Shown piece by piece: positions 27,530-36,677 of a DNA stretch of 64,000 nt. Both the position numbers and the translations under genes were made by a program. The DNA is from Bacteroidales bacterium (GTDB lineage: Bacteria; Bacteroidota; Bacteroidia; Bacteroidales; UBA932): positions 19,765 through 83,764 of the forward strand of contig JAFSSE010000004.1 in the NCBI GenBank assembly GCA_017445755.1. Direction: 5' to 3'. Below the pieces are notes generated by a model. It was not told the origin of the DNA and made no database searches. It saw nothing but the letters and a program-made list of their open reading frames with translations. The first letter of the stretch is position 1; the number at the start of each line of letters is the position of its first letter.

Positions 27530-28906
27530 ATGTCTTTAGTCATGATTATCGAGCTGCTCATCGTCCTTGCAGCTCTCTATGTGGGTTCCCGCTACGGATC
27601 CCTTGCCCTTGGAGCCATCTCCGGCATAGGGCTCGCCATACTTGTCTTTGGTTTCGGACTCAAGCCCGGCACCCCTCCTACGGATGTTATCTATATCATT
27701 ATTGCCGCCGTGACCTGCGCAGGAACGCTCCAGGCCTCGGGCGGTATGGATTGGATGATCCAGATTGCGGAAAAGATGCTTCGGAAGCATCCGGACCATA
27801 TCACCTTCCTGGCTCCGCTGGTGACGTTTTTCCTGACGGTCCTGGTCGGTACCGGCCATGTGGTCTATACCATAATGCCGATTATCTGCGACATCGCCCT
27901 GAAGAAAAATATCCGTCCTGAGCGGCCCTGCGCCGTCGCTTCCGTGGCCTCCCAGGTCGGTATCACCTGTTCTCCCATCGCCGCCGCCGTCGTTGCCTTC
28001 GTGACGATTTCCAACGCCAACGGCTACATGGTTTCTATTCCGCAGGTGCTCATGGTGACCATTCCGGCCTGCCTCTGCGGGCTCATATGTGCCGCCGCGG
28101 CATCCTACCGCCGGGGCAAGGACCTCGACAATGACCCCGAGTTCCTCAAGAGAAAAGCCGATCCCGAGCTGAACCGCTTCATGTACGGAAGTTCCGCAAC
28201 GACCCTCGACAAGGTAATCACCCCTTCCGCCAAGGCCTCGGTCTATATCTTCCTCTTCGCCATCCTTGTGATTGTCGGCTTTGCCTTCTGTCAGATGATC
28301 CATGTTCCTTCGGGAGAAACCCTTGCGAAGGCGATCAACCTGCCGAAGATGAACATCAATATCCAGATTATCATGCTCATGGCCGCCGCCTGCAATATTA
28401 TGTTCTGCAAGGCCGCCCCGAAGGCCGCCGTCGGAGGAGCTGTCTGGCAGTCTGGAATGGTCGCCGTCGTGGCAATCTACGGTATCGCCTGGCTTGCAGA
28501 CACCTACTTCTCCAACTATATGGACGAGATGAAAATGATGCTGGGAGGCATTGTGGAGGCGTATCCATGGGCTATTGCGGTGGTTTTCTTCCTCGTCTCG
28601 GTCCTTATCAATTCCCAGGGGGCGGTCGTCGTCGCCATGCTCCCGCTTGCCTATCAGCTCGGAATCGCGGGTCCTGTACTTCTGGGCGTTCTTCCGAGCG
28701 TTTACGGATACTTCTTCATTCCGAACTATCCCTCCGATATTGCTACGGTCAATTTCGACCGCTCCGGGACCACCAAGATCGGAAAATACCTTTTGAACCA
28801 CAGTTTCATGTTGCCCGGACTGATAAGCACAATAGTCGCGACGGTCGTTGGATACCTGATTACCACCGTCTTCTTCCCGGGTTATTTCGCAAGTTTCGTT
28901 TCATAA
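27530..28906 (+). CDS. Anaerobic C4-dicarboxylate antiporter, Dcu family
   Basis: This 458-residue inner-membrane carrier resembles DcuA/DcuB, exchanging fumarate, malate or aspartate for succinate during anaerobic growth. About ten hydrophobic segments are seen. Conserved stretches include LVGTGHVVYTIMPIICDIAL, ASQVGITCSPIAAAVVAF and FFIPNYPSDIATVNFDRSGTT. It fits the fumarate-respiring, succinate-producing metabolism of Bacteroidales and complements the Rnf pump. An alternative ATG lies at 27542. The AraC gene follows 9 bp later. Confidence 0.92.
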   Translation: MSLVMIIELLIVLAALYVGSRYGSLALGAISGIGLAILVFGFGLKPGTPPTDVIYIIIAAVTCAGTLQASGGMDWMIQIAEKMLRKHPDHITFLAPLVTFFLTVLVGTGHVVYTIMPIICDIALKKNIRPERPCAVASVASQVGITCSPIAAAVVAFVTISNANGYMVSIPQVLMVTIPACLCGLICAAAASYRRGKDLDNDPEFLKRKADPELNRFMYGSSATTLDKVITPSAKASVYIFLFAILVIVGFAFCQMIHVPSGETLAKAINLPKMNINIQIIMLMAAACNIMFCKAAPKAAVGGAVWQSGMVAVVAIYGIAWLADTYFSNYMDEMKMMLGGIVEAYPWAIAVVFFLVSVLINSQGAVVVAMLPLAYQLGIAGPVLLGVLPSVYGYFFIPNYPSDIATVNFDRSGTTKIGKYLLNHSFMLPGLISTIVATVVGYLITTVFFPGYFASFVS

Positions 28907-28915
28907 ACGTTTCCT

Positions 28916-29989
28916 GTGGTCGATTTTCTCTATACTGTTTTTTCCGTCCTCCCGTTTATGGTCTGCCTGGTATGGCTGGTCATATACGTGACGGATTACC
29001 ATGAGGCGACGCGCCCGCGGCGGCTGTTGACCTACTTTGTCCTGGTCTGTACCCTGCTTTATTTCTGCCACGCCTGGTATTTCCTGACGAAGGAGGAGAG
29101 TTATGGAGCCGTTGATGCCCTGTACATGTTCTGTAACCTCGCGGTTTATCCCCTTTTCTACTGCTATATACTGATGCTGACAAAGGGGGATAAATTCAGC
29201 TTCTGGAGCTTAATGGTTCTTTTGCCTTCGATTGTTTTCACGGTTATTGCCCTCCTTACCGGCGGCCACCCTGCCGTCCTCCTTGCAGCAAAGGCCGTTT
29301 TCGCCCTGGAGGTTATTTTGGTTGCGATTTTCGGGCTTATCTCGCTGGAGAAATTCAACCTGGAGGTCCGGAATTATTATTCCAATCCGGAAAATAGAAT
29401 GCTGAGAAGTACCTCGGTCCTACTCGTCAACGTTGTATTTTTCGTGGTCCTTTCCTCCATCGCCAACGTAATCGGGCGGGATGCTTTCTGGGGCTCCTTG
29501 CTTATCGGTATTCCGTCCCTGGTGTTCTCGGGTTTGCTTTTCGCTGTTTTTCATGTCAGTTCCAGAATTCGTTTTTCCGCAAGCGATTTCCAAAAGGAGA
29601 TTATGGAAGACGAGGCCTCTTCATCGGATATCCCTCTGGTCGGAAGGGAAGATGTTCAGCTGGAGGCGAGAATCGCTTCTGCGATGGAAGAGAAGAAACT
29701 GTATCTGCTTCCGGGATTGAAGATATCGGATGTCGCCCTTGCCGTAGGGTCCAACCGGACCTATGTTTCGAATGCCTTGAACAGCGTCGCAAAGATGTCT
29801 TTTACGGACTATGTCAACTCCCGGCGTATTGAGTATGCGAAGTCCAGGATGACCGAACCGGAGGGCAACAAGGTGCTTGCAAACATAGCGGCAGAGTCGG
29901 GATTTTCCTCCTTCCCGTCATTCTACCGTGCTTTTGTAAAGTTTACCGGATACTCTCCTTCAGAGTGGTTGAAGAAAAGAAAGGTGTAG
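28916..29989 (+). CDS. AraC-family regulator with an N-terminal membrane-helix domain
   Basis: This 357-residue protein has about seven hydrophobic helices in residues 1-215 (for example LYTVFSVLPFMVCLVWLVIYV and VLLVNVVFFVVLSSIANVIG) and a C-terminal AraC-type double HTH. The HTH has LKISDVALAVGSNRTYVSNALN and IAAESGFSSFPSFYRAFVKFTGYSP. It is thus a membrane-tethered transcription factor of a type common in Bacteroidales. I chose the GTG start at 28916 because the ATG at 28958 would cut into the first helix. Its position after the antiporter and before the Sus-like operon leaves the target open. A terminator follows at 30026. Confidence 0.8.
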   Translation: MVDFLYTVFSVLPFMVCLVWLVIYVTDYHEATRPRRLLTYFVLVCTLLYFCHAWYFLTKEESYGAVDALYMFCNLAVYPLFYCYILMLTKGDKFSFWSLMVLLPSIVFTVIALLTGGHPAVLLAAKAVFALEVILVAIFGLISLEKFNLEVRNYYSNPENRMLRSTSVLLVNVVFFVVLSSIANVIGRDAFWGSLLIGIPSLVFSGLLFAVFHVSSRIRFSASDFQKEIMEDEASSSDIPLVGREDVQLEARIASAMEEKKLYLLPGLKISDVALAVGSNRTYVSNALNSVAKMSFTDYVNSRRIEYAKSRMTEPEGNKVLANIAAESGFSSFPSFYRAFVKFTGYSPSEWLKKRKV

Positions 29990-30025
29990 TTTTGTACAAA
30001 TTGAAAACTATTTTTTTTCTAAATG

Positions 30026-30062
30026 AAAAACCGCGTCTTTTTCTTAAGATGCGGTTTTTTTA
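30026..30062 (+). terminator. Intrinsic terminator after the AraC gene
   Basis: AAAAACCGC at 30026-30034 pairs with GCGGTTTTT at 30051-30059, with an inner TCTT/AAGA pairing, followed by T residues. Confidence 0.8.
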
Positions 30063-30120
30063 TTTTTGTCTGAAGAAAAATACCAACCTGAAAAAGTAAA
30101 GCTTAACCCATGAAAAAATG

Positions 30121-30160
30121 GAAGGTGGCCAACGATTATTGGCCACCTTCTCTTTTTTTA
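30121..30160. terminator. Bidirectional terminator between the AraC gene and the Sus-like operon
   Basis: A perfect 12-bp stem (GAAGGTGGCCAA at 30121-30132 and TTGGCCACCTTC at 30139-30150) is followed by a T7 run on the plus strand and a T6 run on the minus strand. It ends the minus-strand Sus-like operon. Confidence 0.85.
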
Positions 30161-30173
30161 TTCGGGAGTCCTG

Positions 30174-32621
30174 CTACTTGTTGTAGCGGATGGCGAAATA
30201 TTCGATTGCGCTGGCGTGCGCCGCCTCGCCGGCCGGCTGGTCGATAAGGTGGGCATTGGCGTAGTCCGCGCCGTTGCTGCATATGTCGCTGGTCGGGCTG
30301 AGGCGGATGTAAACGTTCGGCTGACCGAGGATTTCGAGCGGGAGCTCGAAGTCGATGGTCTTGAATCCGACAAGGGAAGAATACAGTGTATTCGCCCAGA
30401 CGGAGACATCCGGGATCGTATAGTTGCCGATAAGATGCCATTGGCTGTCATCCTTTGCCGCCTGGGACTCGGTGAAGGACCACTCCGCCTTCCAGTAGCG
30501 CGGGGAATACCAGTTCTGCTGGGTGTTCAGGACGGAAATCTGCATAGAAATATGGTTCGTAGAGATTCCTTCCGTCGAGAAGTTGAAGAGCCAGGAATAA
30601 GGTCTTCCCGTATCATAATCCCACCAGAAGTGGCTGGCCCAGCCGGTAAAGCAGCCGCCGTAGGCGTTGCTCTTTCCGTACATGGAGGAAGACTGGTTGT
30701 TGATTCCGCCGCCACCCATCGTTCCGTTCCCGACAGCATCGGTGCTCTTGGCGTTCGGGCCGCACCACTCGATCGTTCCGTCCGGGTTGTAGCTGAGGAG
30801 GTTCGCCATAGCGGTCGTCCCGGTATAGTAATACTCCTTGGCCGGATCGATGACTATTCCGAGTCCGTTCCGGTTACCCCAGTTGAGTCCGAACATGTAA
30901 TTGACGTTGTTACCCATCGGGCCGAGATACTCATATGTACCGGCGCCCCACATATGCTGCTTGTATGTGGCCTGGGTGTAGTTCTTGGCTTCGGAGCCGG
31001 TATACTTTGTCTGGTAGGTGCAGGTGAACCAGCCGTTGGTGCCGTAGGTCGGGCGGCAGACTTCGTTCTCCAGGTCCGGATTCCAGTAACGGTATTCGGT
31101 CAGGAGGGCCGAGAAGCTGTCCTCTACGCTGTCGTTCATCGAGCCCCAGATGTCATCCTTGGTCTGGTGGCGGATCTGGTAACGGCCGATGTTCCCGAGG
31201 GTTACGTCGTCCTCCATCTCAAGCGGGTCGGCACCGTCCCTCCACTCAAAGCGGGAGAAACGCTCGTGGACGATGACGCCGGAGATCTTTCCGGAACCAT
31301 AGGGGAGACGGGTACCGTCGTTGCGGTATTTGCAGACGGTGTTGGTATACATGTAAATCGTATTCGCATTGATGTCACGGACCATCAGCGGGTACTTCGA
31401 GAGACGGTGGGCATTCGTGCCGATCGCATAGCCCTCGTTGACCGGGGTGATGGCTCCCTTGCGGACGGGGAATTCCACGTCCTTGAGGGTTACATAAGTG
31501 TAGACATCGTTGTCGGTGAGATCCTTGATGTATTTCTCCTTGACGGGGACATCCGCCTTGGTACCGGCGACCTGGGAGACGACCATGCTCTTGGTCACAC
31601 CCTGGATGTTTACGCGGTCCGGCTGTTCGAGAAGGTTGGCAACCGTTCCGTAGAGGAGGACCTGGACTTTGTCATACTGCTTGAAGACGTTGTCGTCAGC
31701 GGTTGCGGTCACGAGCATTACGCCCCTGGAGGCGTCACTGTTCTCAAGGTAGACAGAGCGCTGCGATCCGGTATAGTCGATAGTGGATGTGGTCAGCTGC
31801 TCGTTCTCTCCGGAGTTTCCGTTCGCAGGGTTGCTGACGACGATACCTTCGAGGATTACGTACTCGGGAACCGGCTTTCCGGTTGCGTAGTTCGAGGCGA
31901 ACTCGTCAAAGGTGACGACCCGTCCCAGACTTTCCTTTGCGTTCCTCTGGATGATGTTCAACTGGATTCCGACCCGGTCTCCCCATCCGTCAGTATAAGA
32001 AAGGGAAACGGTAGCGGTACGGGGGGTCTCGTTGTCCGGGTTGGCGGCAGCGGTGATCGAGAGGGTTCCGACAGAGTCGGACTTGGCGGTGACGCTGACG
32101 TCCTGGAGCCAGGATCCGTCTTCTTCCTCGCCGAAGACCTTCTCGACGGTCATATATTCGAAGGGGACATTGGTCTTGATCTCATCCTCAAGGGTGCCGC
32201 CGGCGCCGTTCAGGACGATAGAGGTGTTGTCCTTTCTCATGAAGGCCTCGATGGAACCCTTCTGCTTGATTGACAGGGTATCCCTCCGGTCGTCTACGTC
32301 GCTACAGAGGGCGATGCGGGCCATTCTCTTGAATTCCTCGTTGAAGCTGAGCAGAGCAGTGATTTTTCCGTCACCGGAGCCCTCTGTCTTGTTGAAGGAG
32401 ATCCAATTGACGGGATCGATCTGTTCCACGTGGTATGCCCCGTTGGCGTAGACCTCAATGTCGACCCGTCCGCCGTCCGCTTCGACGACGTACTCCTTGT
32501 CGACGGCACCGAGTTCGACAAGGGCGATATCGGTGGCGTCATCATAGTCGCAGGCCGCTGCCAACCCTCCCGCAAGGATGAGGGCGGCGCAGCTTCTGAG
32601 TATGGTTTTAATATCTTTCAT
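30174..32621 (-). CDS. BACON/DUF5689 lipoprotein of the Sus-like operon (distal copy)
   Basis: This 815-residue lipoprotein has a lipobox in LAGGLAAACDYDD. BACON-type Ig-like domains occupy about residues 30-240 (strand pattern with GRVDIEVYANGAYHVEQID and DTLSIKQKG). A DUF5689 segment follows at about 240-440 (YVILEGIVVSNPANGNSG to VNIQGVTKSMVV). The C-terminal half has jelly-roll-like strands. It is last in the operon, separated by 12 bp from a related 822-residue lipoprotein. I infer a surface-exposed ligand-binding accessory to SusC/SusD. No catalytic motif is visible. Confidence 0.75.
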   Translation of the reverse strand: MKDIKTILRSCAALILAGGLAAACDYDDATDIALVELGAVDKEYVVEADGGRVDIEVYANGAYHVEQIDPVNWISFNKTEGSGDGKITALLSFNEEFKRMARIALCSDVDDRRDTLSIKQKGSIEAFMRKDNTSIVLNGAGGTLEDEIKTNVPFEYMTVEKVFGEEEDGSWLQDVSVTAKSDSVGTLSITAAANPDNETPRTATVSLSYTDGWGDRVGIQLNIIQRNAKESLGRVVTFDEFASNYATGKPVPEYVILEGIVVSNPANGNSGENEQLTTSTIDYTGSQRSVYLENSDASRGVMLVTATADDNVFKQYDKVQVLLYGTVANLLEQPDRVNIQGVTKSMVVSQVAGTKADVPVKEKYIKDLTDNDVYTYVTLKDVEFPVRKGAITPVNEGYAIGTNAHRLSKYPLMVRDINANTIYMYTNTVCKYRNDGTRLPYGSGKISGVIVHERFSRFEWRDGADPLEMEDDVTLGNIGRYQIRHQTKDDIWGSMNDSVEDSFSALLTEYRYWNPDLENEVCRPTYGTNGWFTCTYQTKYTGSEAKNYTQATYKQHMWGAGTYEYLGPMGNNVNYMFGLNWGNRNGLGIVIDPAKEYYYTGTTAMANLLSYNPDGTIEWCGPNAKSTDAVGNGTMGGGGINNQSSSMYGKSNAYGGCFTGWASHFWWDYDTGRPYSWLFNFSTEGISTNHISMQISVLNTQQNWYSPRYWKAEWSFTESQAAKDDSQWHLIGNYTIPDVSVWANTLYSSLVGFKTIDFELPLEILGQPNVYIRLSPTSDICSNGADYANAHLIDQPAGEAAHASAIEYFAIRYNK

Positions 32622-32633
32622 ATTCTGGGAAGA

Positions 32634-35102
32634 TTAATTGTAACGGACGGTAATGGTTCCTATCCGGATCTCGGTGGCCTTATCGGTGAGGGTTCCTTTT
32701 TCGATACCGACATTCTCCAGGTATGTCGCCGCAGCGGTTCCGGGCTTGGTGTCCGTAACCTTGTCGGCAACCTGGACGCGCAGGATGACCTTTTCCTTTC
32801 CGAAGCACTCGGCGGGAAGTTTCCTCATGTGGTCCTTGAAGCCAGGTGTGCTGTCCTGGGAAGTAGTTGTCCACCAGACAATGGAGCGGTTCTTTATCAT
32901 CTCGCCGACCTGCTTGAAGGTGGCGCCGTTGTCTACGGAGTAGAGGAGGTTCCAGTGGGCCGGGGAGTCGAGGGTGGTGTTGCCCATTGCTCCGTGGTTC
33001 CAGACAATGCCGAAGACCATGTTGGTCCCGCTGATCCCTTCGGTAGAGAAGCTGATGTCAAAATAATTGCCGACGTTATTGGTGAAATCCCACCACTTGT
33101 GAGTGAGTTTCAGGGCTCCGCTCGGAACGAGTCCGGCCTGTCCCTTCGTACCGTATTCGTCGGGCATCATCGAGTTGAAATCGGAGGCGGCGGCAGTAGT
33201 TGCTCCGTAGACATTGAGGGTTCCTTCTCCGATTTCCGGGGTGACATTTGCGGCCTTGTCATTCCAGTTCCACTCGACAATCGTCTTCGAGAAGGCGGGA
33301 TTCTCCATCTCGATGTCGGATTGTTCGATGGCGCGGATCTGGTAACGGCCGACTTCGCCGTAACGGACAAGCGTCTCGCTGACGACTACTCCGCGGAAGG
33401 TTCCTGAACCCTGTGCGACGACCGGCTCTGCTGAGCCGCTGCCCCATCCGTAGTTCCCGTAGAAGGTGCCGTTACGGCGCCAGGGGGTGAGGGAGTTTGT
33501 CAGCATGTAGATGACGTCGCCGTTCTTGTCACTCATCAGCAGAGGGGCGACATCCCACCGGGGAGCGGAACCCGTACCGGAGACAGGGTTGGGGCCCTGC
33601 TTGAGGGAGTAACCGTCGGTGCAGTTGGTGTAGCAGCCGTCCTTGCACATGATTTCGACATCCTGGAGGGATACGAGGGTGAAGACGTCGTCATCGGTCA
33701 GGTCGCTGATTTTCTTCTTCTTCGCGGGAACGAGGAAGGAGTCGGCGACTCCGAGGGTCTCGATGATGCTGTCGGCGGTGAGCCCGCTGAGGGTGTAGCA
33801 GGTGACAGGGGAAGTTTCCTTTTCGAGGGTAAGTCCGTTGACGCTGATCCTGACGCGGGTCCAGCGCTCTGTGACATTGTCCTCGGCCGTGTTGAACTTC
33901 AGCTGGAAACCGTACTTTCCGTCAACGCTCTCGATGTAGGCCGTCTTGTGGGTTTCGGTAATGTCGAACTTGAACTGTGCCGTCTGGGGATTCTGGCAGT
34001 TGTTCTCGCTCTCGGCCGAGGAAACGATGTAACCCTCGATATACTGGAGGGAAGAAATCGTTCCGGGAGTCATGGCGCGGAGCTCCTCGAAGCTGATGGC
34101 GGAAGGATAGGCCTTCTGGGTAATGGCGTAGCTCTGGGATACGGAAGACTCCCCGTTCTGGTAACTGACCTGGACGGTGGCGCTGCGGTCGGCTCCGCTC
34201 TCGTTCTTGGAGAGTTTGAACGAAAGGCCGATATCGGTCAGCTTGACCGCAGAAATCCACTCTGCAGCAGTCTCGGGAATGGTATAGGAGAGGTTGTTCG
34301 AGTAGAGATATACGTTGTTCTCAGTTGCAGGAATGATGTATTCTCCGCTGAATCCGGCATAGGTACCTGCCGTCTCTCCAAGGACGAGGGCGGCATCGGT
34401 GATACCCTGGGTGACCGCCTGGGTAGCGGCAAATACGTCACCTGTCGCGTCTTCCACGAATACGCGGATGACTGCCTGACGGACTTCCCCGGTTGCGTTC
34501 TCCGCGACGTCGTAGTCGAGTTTGCTCTTGGTGAGTTTCTTGACCGTAATCCAGGGCGTGATTTTCAGGGTGTCCGGAGTGGCTTCACCGAAAGTGTCGA
34601 CGCCGAGGGAGGTTCCTTCATTGTCGAAATATTCGGTAGCAACCTTGAATTCGGACAGTGAATACTGCATATTCGTCGAAATGGGGAGGGTCATGGAGGC
34701 ACCGGAGCGAAGGAGTGCAACGGCTGCCGAGCCGAAGCTGACGGAACCTTCCGCCACCTCACCGATCTGGGTGATGCTGATAGTGTCCTTGAGGGCTCCG
34801 GCCGAAAGGATGATCCCTACGTTTCGGGAGATTCCGTAGTTGGCGCTGTAGGAGAGCACAAGGTCGTTGTTCCCTTCTCCTGAGAGTTTGTTGAGGGACG
34901 CCCATTCGATATTGCGGGAGAATTCCGCAGTCCAGGGGCCGTTGGCATAGACAAGGATATGGGTCGAACCGGCTTCCTTCTGAAGGGTCAGTTTGTGGTT
35001 GTTGACCGCAAGCGGGAGGTCCAGTTCAAAGGGCTTGTCGCAGGAGAAGACTGCCACCGCCGCCACAGCTGCAGCGAGGATGGTCCTGAATGTATGTTTC
35101 AT
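32634..35102 (-). CDS. BACON/DUF5689 lipoprotein of the Sus-like operon (proximal copy)
   Basis: This 822-residue lipoprotein starts at the ATG at 35100-35102, chosen because it begins the signal MKHTFRTILAAAVAAVAVFSC. The frame is open 7 codons further. Three BACON-like domains (about 25-330) contain repeats such as LKDTISITQIGEVAEG and AATQAVTQGITDA. They are followed by a DUF5689 part (SSLQYIEGYIVSSAESENN to LSGLTADSIIETLG) and a C-terminal beta-rich region. It is similar in layout but not closely identical to the downstream lipoprotein, so the pair reflects an old duplication. Probable role: substrate capture at the outer membrane. Confidence 0.75.
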   Translation of the reverse strand: MKHTFRTILAAAVAAVAVFSCDKPFELDLPLAVNNHKLTLQKEAGSTHILVYANGPWTAEFSRNIEWASLNKLSGEGNNDLVLSYSANYGISRNVGIILSAGALKDTISITQIGEVAEGSVSFGSAAVALLRSGASMTLPISTNMQYSLSEFKVATEYFDNEGTSLGVDTFGEATPDTLKITPWITVKKLTKSKLDYDVAENATGEVRQAVIRVFVEDATGDVFAATQAVTQGITDAALVLGETAGTYAGFSGEYIIPATENNVYLYSNNLSYTIPETAAEWISAVKLTDIGLSFKLSKNESGADRSATVQVSYQNGESSVSQSYAITQKAYPSAISFEELRAMTPGTISSLQYIEGYIVSSAESENNCQNPQTAQFKFDITETHKTAYIESVDGKYGFQLKFNTAEDNVTERWTRVRISVNGLTLEKETSPVTCYTLSGLTADSIIETLGVADSFLVPAKKKKISDLTDDDVFTLVSLQDVEIMCKDGCYTNCTDGYSLKQGPNPVSGTGSAPRWDVAPLLMSDKNGDVIYMLTNSLTPWRRNGTFYGNYGWGSGSAEPVVAQGSGTFRGVVVSETLVRYGEVGRYQIRAIEQSDIEMENPAFSKTIVEWNWNDKAANVTPEIGEGTLNVYGATTAAASDFNSMMPDEYGTKGQAGLVPSGALKLTHKWWDFTNNVGNYFDISFSTEGISGTNMVFGIVWNHGAMGNTTLDSPAHWNLLYSVDNGATFKQVGEMIKNRSIVWWTTTSQDSTPGFKDHMRKLPAECFGKEKVILRVQVADKVTDTKPGTAAATYLENVGIEKGTLTDKATEIRIGTITVRYN

Positions 35103-35132
35103 GAAATTCTGATGCATGGCCATTCGTTGTTT

Positions 35133-36659
35133 TTACAGTCCGTACTTTTCATATTCCTTGTTGTCAAGGTTGTGGTTGAGACCGACCTGGACATCCGGAA
35201 TCGGATAGTATTCGTGGCACGGCAGGATATTGGTCTTCAGGGCGGCGTAGTCCGTATAGTCGAGGGTCGCCTGGTACCAGATACCCCAGCGCACGAGGTC
35301 GAACTTGCGCTGGAACTCTCCGAAGAGCTCGCGGGCGCGTTCGTTGCGGATTTCGTCCTGGAGACGGGCGGAGGTGCGGTAGGTGTACTCGCCGATGCCG
35401 GCACGTGTCCGGGTCATGTTGAGGTACTCGACCGCCTTGTCATCCTGTCCGAGTTCGTTGTAGCATTCTGCCATCAGAAGGATGGCGTCGGCGTAACGGA
35501 AAACTTTGTAGTTGTTTCCGTCGGAAGTCCCGATCTGGCCGGGGCACCAGAACTTGGGGCCGCACCAGGGACGGGTGTTCACGCCGCTGAACTCCTTGCC
35601 GTCATAGGACCATGCCATGTTGTAGTTCTTGCGGATATCCTTTCCGAGCTTGGTCTGGAGACCCTGGCAGAAGTAAACGTTCGGACGCATGGCGGCCCAT
35701 GTGGTAACCTGGTCTCCGAGTTCGGGAATCTCGACACCGTCGAAGATGGCGGTTCCGCTCTTTCGGGTCGGATAGCAGATGCTGGCGACATTGGAGGTAT
35801 AGGTGATACCGCCCTGGGTGTAGGTGTGCTGTACTTCGAAAATCGATTCCGGGGTATTCTTGTTCCGGAACTGGACGTTCTCTACATAGTCATATGCGGA
35901 AAGCGGCCCGTAGATATCCTCGAGTTTCTTGAGGGCGTCGAGGGCTACCGTCCATTCCTTGTTCCATACGGCCATCTTCGCAATCAGCATCCATGCAGCA
36001 GCGGCTCCGAGGCGGTTGCCGTCATTGTCGTAGGTGCGGGTCTGGGGAACTTTCGCGGCGAGGTCCTTCAGGTCGTCGATGCAGGCGTCGCGGGTTGCGG
36101 CTGCGCTCATCCTCGGGAGCTGGCCGATCCGGTCCTGGGTCTCGAGGTCTTCAACGTCGTCGAAGTAGAAGGGGACGTCTCCGAAGAAGCAGGTCAGTGT
36201 ATAGTAGTAGAATGCGCGGAGCACTTTGGCTTCGAGGAGCATCTGAAGCCGCTGAGGGGCCTCTGCGTCGATGTTCCCTTCATCATCGATCCAGGCACGG
36301 GAATTCTCGATGCCAGGGATGGCGAAGTTACAGCGCTGGATGCCGGTATAGCACTGCTGCCAGACCGTGGCTCCGTGACGTGGGGTGACGGGTGAAATGT
36401 CGAGCCGGGCGTCAAGGGTTCCGGAAGGACAGTATGCGATATCGCTTACGCATTCCGTCGCGATCAGGTAAGTGTAGTTGTAAAAGTTCTTGATCGGAAT
36501 GTAGCATCCGTTCACGACTGACTGGCACTCGGCCGGTTTCCGGAAGAAGTTGTCCGGGGTGGAGAGGGCTGAGAGGTCTTCATCCAGCGAGCAGGAAACG
36601 CTCGAGAAGAGGGTGGCGCAGGCAAGTGCGGCTGCTATTATGATATTTCTTTTTTTCAT
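35133..36659 (-). CDS. SusD/RagB-family outer-membrane lipoprotein
   Basis: This 508-residue surface lipoprotein forms the lid over a SusC-type channel. The lipobox is FSSVSC, followed by SLDEDLSALSTPDNFFRKPAEC, typical of the SusD N terminus. The C-terminal RagB/SusD segment is recognisable (KVFRYADAILLMAECYNELG and RNERARELFGEFQRKFDLVRWG). It lies 18 bp after susC and 30 bp before the DUF5689 lipoprotein gene. Its substrate is unknown. The gene context suggests a phosphodiester compound, not a glycan. Confidence 0.93.
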   Translation of the reverse strand: MKKRNIIIAAALACATLFSSVSCSLDEDLSALSTPDNFFRKPAECQSVVNGCYIPIKNFYNYTYLIATECVSDIAYCPSGTLDARLDISPVTPRHGATVWQQCYTGIQRCNFAIPGIENSRAWIDDEGNIDAEAPQRLQMLLEAKVLRAFYYYTLTCFFGDVPFYFDDVEDLETQDRIGQLPRMSAAATRDACIDDLKDLAAKVPQTRTYDNDGNRLGAAAAWMLIAKMAVWNKEWTVALDALKKLEDIYGPLSAYDYVENVQFRNKNTPESIFEVQHTYTQGGITYTSNVASICYPTRKSGTAIFDGVEIPELGDQVTTWAAMRPNVYFCQGLQTKLGKDIRKNYNMAWSYDGKEFSGVNTRPWCGPKFWCPGQIGTSDGNNYKVFRYADAILLMAECYNELGQDDKAVEYLNMTRTRAGIGEYTYRTSARLQDEIRNERARELFGEFQRKFDLVRWGIWYQATLDYTDYAALKTNILPCHEYYPIPDVQVGLNHNLDNKEYEKYGL

Positions 36660-36677
36660 ATTCAGGTTCCTCCTTGA

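Noticed and set aside
30216-32273. A 685-codon open frame antisense to the DUF5689 lipoprotein
   Set aside because: It mirrors the real lipoprotein gene, has low-complexity valine- and glycine-rich sequence, and matches no family.
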